NCBI GenBank assembly: GCA_938038825.1
Contig: CALHST010000285.1
Coordinates: 1 to 9,378, forward strand
Length of the DNA: 9,378 nucleotides
Direction of reading: 5' to 3'
Origin: an uncultured Paracoccaceae bacterium
GTDB taxonomy: Bacteria; Pseudomonadota; Alphaproteobacteria; Rhodobacterales; Rhodobacteraceae
In this document: one piece after another, positions 6,644 through 9,378 of the stretch
Numbering within the stretch: position 1 is the stretch's first letter
Layout of the letters: each line of letters starts with the position of its first letter
The notes under the pieces: generated by a model
Seen by the model: the letters and a program-made list of their open reading frames with translations, nothing else
Database searches by the model: none
What the model was told of the DNA's origin: nothing
Position numbers and translations under genes: made by a program

Positions 6644-7402
6644 ATGTCTGAAAACCCACTTGTACAAATGCGCAATATCACCAAACGTTTTGGCGGTGTG
6701 ACAGCGCTCTCCAATGTCAATCTAGACGCCTATGCCGGGGAGGTTCTGGCCATTGTCGGGGATAACGGCGCGGGGAAATCAACCCTGATCAAAGTGCTGA
6801 CCGGCGTTTACCAACCCACCGAGGGTGAGATGTTTCTTGACGGCGAGAAGGTCGAATTTGCCAGCCATGCAGAAGCCATCGATATGGGTATTGATGCCGT
6901 ATACCAGACATTGGCCTTGGCCGATCATCTGGATCCGGCGGCCAATATGTTTCTGGGCAACGAGCTGACCAAAACCGTGTTTGGCATGACGTTTCTGGAC
7001 AATAAGCGCATGCGCTCGGAAACAGAACGGGTGCTAATGGAACGTTTGGGGGTGCAGTTGCGCTCGCTTGATGCGCCAACGGAAAGCCTGTCTGGCGGGC
7101 AACGTCAAGCAGTTGCGATTGCGCGCGCTGTGTACCACGAAGGCCTGCGGGTGCTGGTGATGGACGAACCCACCGCCGCGCTGGGCCCGCAGGAAACCGC
7201 GCGGACCCTTAAGCTGATCCAAACAGTCAAAGCCCAAGGTTTGGCGGTGATCCTTATCAGCCACTCTTTGGATGATGTATTCGAGGTGTCGGACCGCGTT
7301 CACGTGCAGCGCCGAGGCCAATGTGTTGGTGTCGTGAAGACCGCTGACAGTACCACTCAAGATGTTCTGGGCCTGATCGTTGGCGCAGAGGAGGCCGCAT
7401 AA
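6644..7402 (+). CDS. CUT2-family sugar ABC importer ATPase, single nucleotide-binding domain (FrcA-like)
   Basis: A 252-residue ATPase with one complete set of motifs: Walker A GDNGAGKST (39-47), Q-loop Gln88 in VYQTLAL, signature LSGGQ (149-153), Walker B VLVMDE with Asp174 and catalytic Glu175, and H-loop His207 in LISHSLDD. Two copies would form a symmetric dimer with two working sites, unlike the fused ATPase of the first importer. Size and motifs resemble FrcA, the ATPase of the rhizobial fructose importer. The reading frame is open back to about 6524, but ATG 6644 gives the normal N-terminus of the family (ENPLVQMRNITKRFGG). Its ribosome binding site is weak (GGAAAG, about ten bases upstream). 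The stop overlaps the permease start as TAATG. A 190-bp gap separates it from the first importer; transcription may read through or start there. Confidence 0.93.
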   Translation: MSENPLVQMRNITKRFGGVTALSNVNLDAYAGEVLAIVGDNGAGKSTLIKVLTGVYQPTEGEMFLDGEKVEFASHAEAIDMGIDAVYQTLALADHLDPAANMFLGNELTKTVFGMTFLDNKRMRSETERVLMERLGVQLRSLDAPTESLSGGQRQAVAIARAVYHEGLRVLVMDEPTAALGPQETARTLKLIQTVKAQGLAVILISHSLDDVFEVSDRVHVQRRGQCVGVVKTADSTTQDVLGLIVGAEEAA

Positions 7403-8520
7403 TGACTACCGCAGTTGCACCCAAACCGATGACCGAACGGCTGGAGCCGTATATCGCCATCATTGGCCCGTTGGTCATGATCTTGGCGATCTTGGTGTTC
7501 ATGGGCGTCGCCGAACCGGCCCGTTATTTCCGGGCCAGTAACATCAATCTGATCTTGTTGGACGCGGCGCTATACATGCCAATGGCCATGGCGATGACGT
7601 TCGTGATCACACAGCGTGGGATTGATCTTTCGATTGGCTCTATCGCTGCCTTGTCAGGCATTATGATGGCCTTCCTGATCAAACAATACGGGTTTTCCGT
7701 CTATGTCGCGGTGCCGATTGCCATTCTGATGGGCGCCGTGATGGGGTTGATTAATGGCTTGATCATCACGCGACTGAATGTGCCCGATCTGATCGGCACG
7801 TTGGCGATGGATCTGGTCTATCGGGGCTTTGCGCTTGTTCTGGCCAAAGGGCTGGTTCTTGCGCGGTTCCCTGATTTTCTGACAGATATTGGTCGAGGAC
7901 AAATTCCGGGCTTTGTGCCGATCCCAGTTTTGATTGGCGTCGCGACGATGATTGGCGGGTTTATCCTGCTGCGTCGGACGTATTTCGGTCGTTACACAGT
8001 CGCCATCGGTTCCAACCCCGAAGCGGCAGAGCTGACAGGGATCTCTGTTAGCCGCCACAAAGTGTTTGCCTATGTCCTATGTGGCGCGGCGGCTGCCTTG
8101 GCGGGTGTGATGCTCACTGGAAAGTTGAACGCCATCCAGGCAACCTCGGCCCCATATTTCAACTTGCATGTTATCGCAGCGGTTGTTGTGGGCGGAACGT
8201 CCTTGTTCGGGGGGCGCGCATCTATGATCGGCTCTTTCGCAGGGGTTCTCTTGTTGTCGATGATGATCAACGCGTTGGTGACGTTGCGGATCGAGTTCTT
8301 TTGGCAATCCGTTGCCTCGGGCGTTGTGATCGTAAGTTCGGTCGCACTGTACACCTGGATGCAAAAGAAAGACCGGGATGGGGCAGGCGGGCTATTTGCT
8401 GGCCTTGCTACCCCGGATGGACAGAAAATGCTGCGCTTTAGTGCGGCCCTAATCGGTATGTTGATTGCCTTGCTGGCGATTGGCCTGCTGTTTTCCGGAA
8501 ATCCAAATCCAAGCGGATAA
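7402..8520 (+). CDS. CUT2-family sugar ABC importer permease with extra C-terminal membrane segment (FrcC/RbsC-like)
   Basis: A 372-residue inner-membrane permease partnering with the single-domain ATPase before it. The family marker RGIDLSIG lies at 72-79, the ATPase-contact loop TYFGRYTVAIGSNPEAAELTGI follows about 115 residues later, and VVVGGTSLFGGRASMIGS is the conserved C-terminal-half segment. Where most relatives stop (about residue 323, after TWMQKK) this protein has some 50 more residues: a glycine-rich linker and a further hydrophobic helix at about 347-368, ending FSGNPNPSG. That tail would change the location of the C-terminus. GAGGAGG at 7388-7394, seven bases upstream, fixes the start, which overlaps the ATPase stop by one base. 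The substrate is unknown. Confidence 0.94.
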   Translation: MTTAVAPKPMTERLEPYIAIIGPLVMILAILVFMGVAEPARYFRASNINLILLDAALYMPMAMAMTFVITQRGIDLSIGSIAALSGIMMAFLIKQYGFSVYVAVPIAILMGAVMGLINGLIITRLNVPDLIGTLAMDLVYRGFALVLAKGLVLARFPDFLTDIGRGQIPGFVPIPVLIGVATMIGGFILLRRTYFGRYTVAIGSNPEAAELTGISVSRHKVFAYVLCGAAAALAGVMLTGKLNAIQATSAPYFNLHVIAAVVVGGTSLFGGRASMIGSFAGVLLLSMMINALVTLRIEFFWQSVASGVVIVSSVALYTWMQKKDRDGAGGLFAGLATPDGQKMLRFSAALIGMLIALLAIGLLFSGNPNPSG

Positions 8521-8531
8521 CCGGATATTTG

Positions 8532-8583
8532 GCGGAGTTGGCCGGGTCGGGTGTACAGCCCCGACCACGGCCGATGGCTCCGC
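8532..8583 (+). promoter_or_regulatory. large stem-loop before the second binding-protein gene
   Basis: Nested arms pair in order: GCGGAG (8532) with CTCCGC (8578), TTGGCC with GGCCGA (one G-U pair), and GGTCGGG (8545-8551) with CCCGACC (8560-8566), around loop TGTACAGC. There is a three-base bulge and a small internal loop. It fills most of the 87-bp gap and ends 11 bases before the GGGAGG site, with no T-run. A role in mRNA processing or in raising binding-protein mRNA over permease mRNA is likely but inferred. Confidence 0.65.
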
Positions 8584-8587
8584 ACTC

Positions 8588-8602
8588 ATGCAAAGGGAGG
8601 AA
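8588..8602 (+). repeat. 15-bp leader repeat, copy 2, with strong ribosome binding site
   Basis: Exact second copy of ATGCAAAGGGAGGAA (first at 5392-5406). GGGAGG at 8595-8600 is seven bases before the binding-protein ATG. The gene bodies downstream differ greatly, so the match reflects either selection on the ribosome binding site or a shared leader. Confidence 0.8.
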
Positions 8603-8607
8603 CCAAG

Positions 8608-9378
8608 ATGAGACTTTTAGCAACTACAGCCCTTGTGGCAAGCGCCGCATTGGCAACGATGGCGACCGCAGATGGTCATGCCACATTACCACTGAAAGAA
8701 CTGCCCGGAATCGCAGATCGCGACTATTGGGTGCCAGGCGAAGTGAACGCCGAAGGCAAGCTTGAAGCCCTGCAAGCCGTTGTCGGCGCAGAGGCCGTGC
8801 CATATGCTGGATCGTTGGATAACCCGATCCAAATCGCATTGATCTACCCGTCCGCGGATACGTCCGACTTTTGGGCGCGCAACTATCTGGCGCTGACCAA
8901 ACGGCTTGAGCAGTTGGGCATTGCCTTTGAGACAACTGAATTCGCAAGCCGTCAGGTGGAACACTCGTTGCAATCCACCTATGCCAACCAAGTGGCGCAA
9001 GATGGCGACTTGTATGACTATGTGATTTTTGGTCCGTCCGAACTCGCCATTCAGGCCGACAACATCGACAAGCTCGCGGCCAAGGATGATTTCAGCACCT
9101 ACGTGTGGGCGTTCCATACTCCGCTGAAAGATCTGGAAAACCAGCCTGCTGCATGGTTTGATTTCTCGTCCGCTGCGGGTGCTTTGACCATGTGTGACTA
9201 CATGCTGGAGCGGCTGGGCAATGACATCACGATGGCGATGAACCGGGGGATTCCGGGGATTACCGACAACCAACGCTCGGGCGATTTCAAAGCCTGCGTC
9301 GAGGAAAAAGGTAACTGGACGACGGCTTATGAACACTATGGTGAGTATCAGCGCGAAGGTGGCTTTGAAGGCACGTCA
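8608..9378 (+). CDS. LuxP-like periplasmic binding protein of the second importer (3' end beyond window)
   Basis: The first 257 residues of a secreted binding protein; the frame is open to the window end. A signal peptide is clear (MRLLATTALVASAALA, cleavage after ATA at residue 21). About 50 residues precede the first core strand PIQIALIYP, an N-terminal extension also found in LuxP and TorT. The core shows YPSADTSDFWARN (80-92), which by memory lines up with YPGQQVSDYWVRN of Vibrio LuxP, including the Ser and Trp that touch AI-2 there; the LuxP Gln is replaced. NRGIPGITDNQRSGDF (Arg223) matches the region of a LuxP ligand arginine. Cys196 and Cys230 may form a disulphide. It follows an ATPase and permease and would feed them rather than a LuxQ kinase; none is visible here. 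The ligand could be a furanose, polyol or AI-2-like molecule. Family assignment is firm, the LuxP branch moderate. Confidence 0.88.
   Translation, partial: MRLLATTALVASAALATMATADGHATLPLKELPGIADRDYWVPGEVNAEGKLEALQAVVGAEAVPYAGSLDNPIQIALIYPSADTSDFWARNYLALTKRLEQLGIAFETTEFASRQVEHSLQSTYANQVAQDGDLYDYVIFGPSELAIQADNIDKLAAKDDFSTYVWAFHTPLKDLENQPAAWFDFSSAAGALTMCDYMLERLGNDITMAMNRGIPGITDNQRSGDFKACVEEKGNWTTAYEHYGEYQREGGFEGTS

Noticed and set aside
8686..9336. 216-codon open frame antisense to the LuxP-like gene
   Set aside because: Its translation shows no family motifs, while the plus strand has a signal peptide, ribosome binding site and binding-protein core.

Overview
The window looks like a sugar or polyol uptake locus of an alphaproteobacterium, most likely a marine Roseobacter-type Rhodobacteraceae. 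This rests on moderate-to-high GC, typical protein families, AAGGGAGGAA-type ribosome binding sites, and ATGA/TAATG gene overlaps. That assignment is inference; no marker gene is present. The window begins inside one gene and ends inside another.

Layout: (1) 1-1694, plus strand: the 3' end of a 6-phosphogluconate/3-hydroxyisobutyrate dehydrogenase-type oxidoreductase, a small unrecognised alpha/beta protein overlapping it by ATGA, and a LacI-family regulator. (2) 1691-2713, minus strand: a second LacI-family regulator of the same GntR-like branch; the two regulator genes converge and share four bases at their stop codons. (3) 2714-2848: a divergent control region with two identical copies of GTTACGGGTAAC whose centres are 57 bp apart, one on each side of a likely plus-strand -35/-10 pair. 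(4) 2849-6453: a complete CUT2 (ribose-type) ABC importer in the order double-domain ATPase, permease, periplasmic binding protein. (5) 6454-6643: a 190-bp gap holding a stem-loop after the binding-protein gene. (6) 6644-9378: a second, architecturally different importer of the same superfamily: single-domain ATPase (FrcA-like), permease with an extra C-terminal membrane segment, and a binding protein (cut by the window end) that resembles the AI-2 receptor LuxP more than RbsB. A large stem-loop lies directly before that binding-protein gene.

How it may work together: the divergently transcribed regulator probably represses itself and the importer genes through the twin operators, released by a sugar acid, polyol or derivative. 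The other regulator closes a catabolic operon whose dehydrogenase would act on a hydroxyacid or aldehyde intermediate. The two regulators share unusual effector-domain motifs, so they may sense related molecules and tie uptake to catabolism. The substrate cannot be read from the sequence.

The points most worth a second look are the LuxP-like binding protein paired with an ABC importer, the paired-site degeneration in the first ATPase, the twin operators, and the two related regulators meeting tail to tail. No insertion sequence, tRNA, rRNA or CRISPR array was seen.
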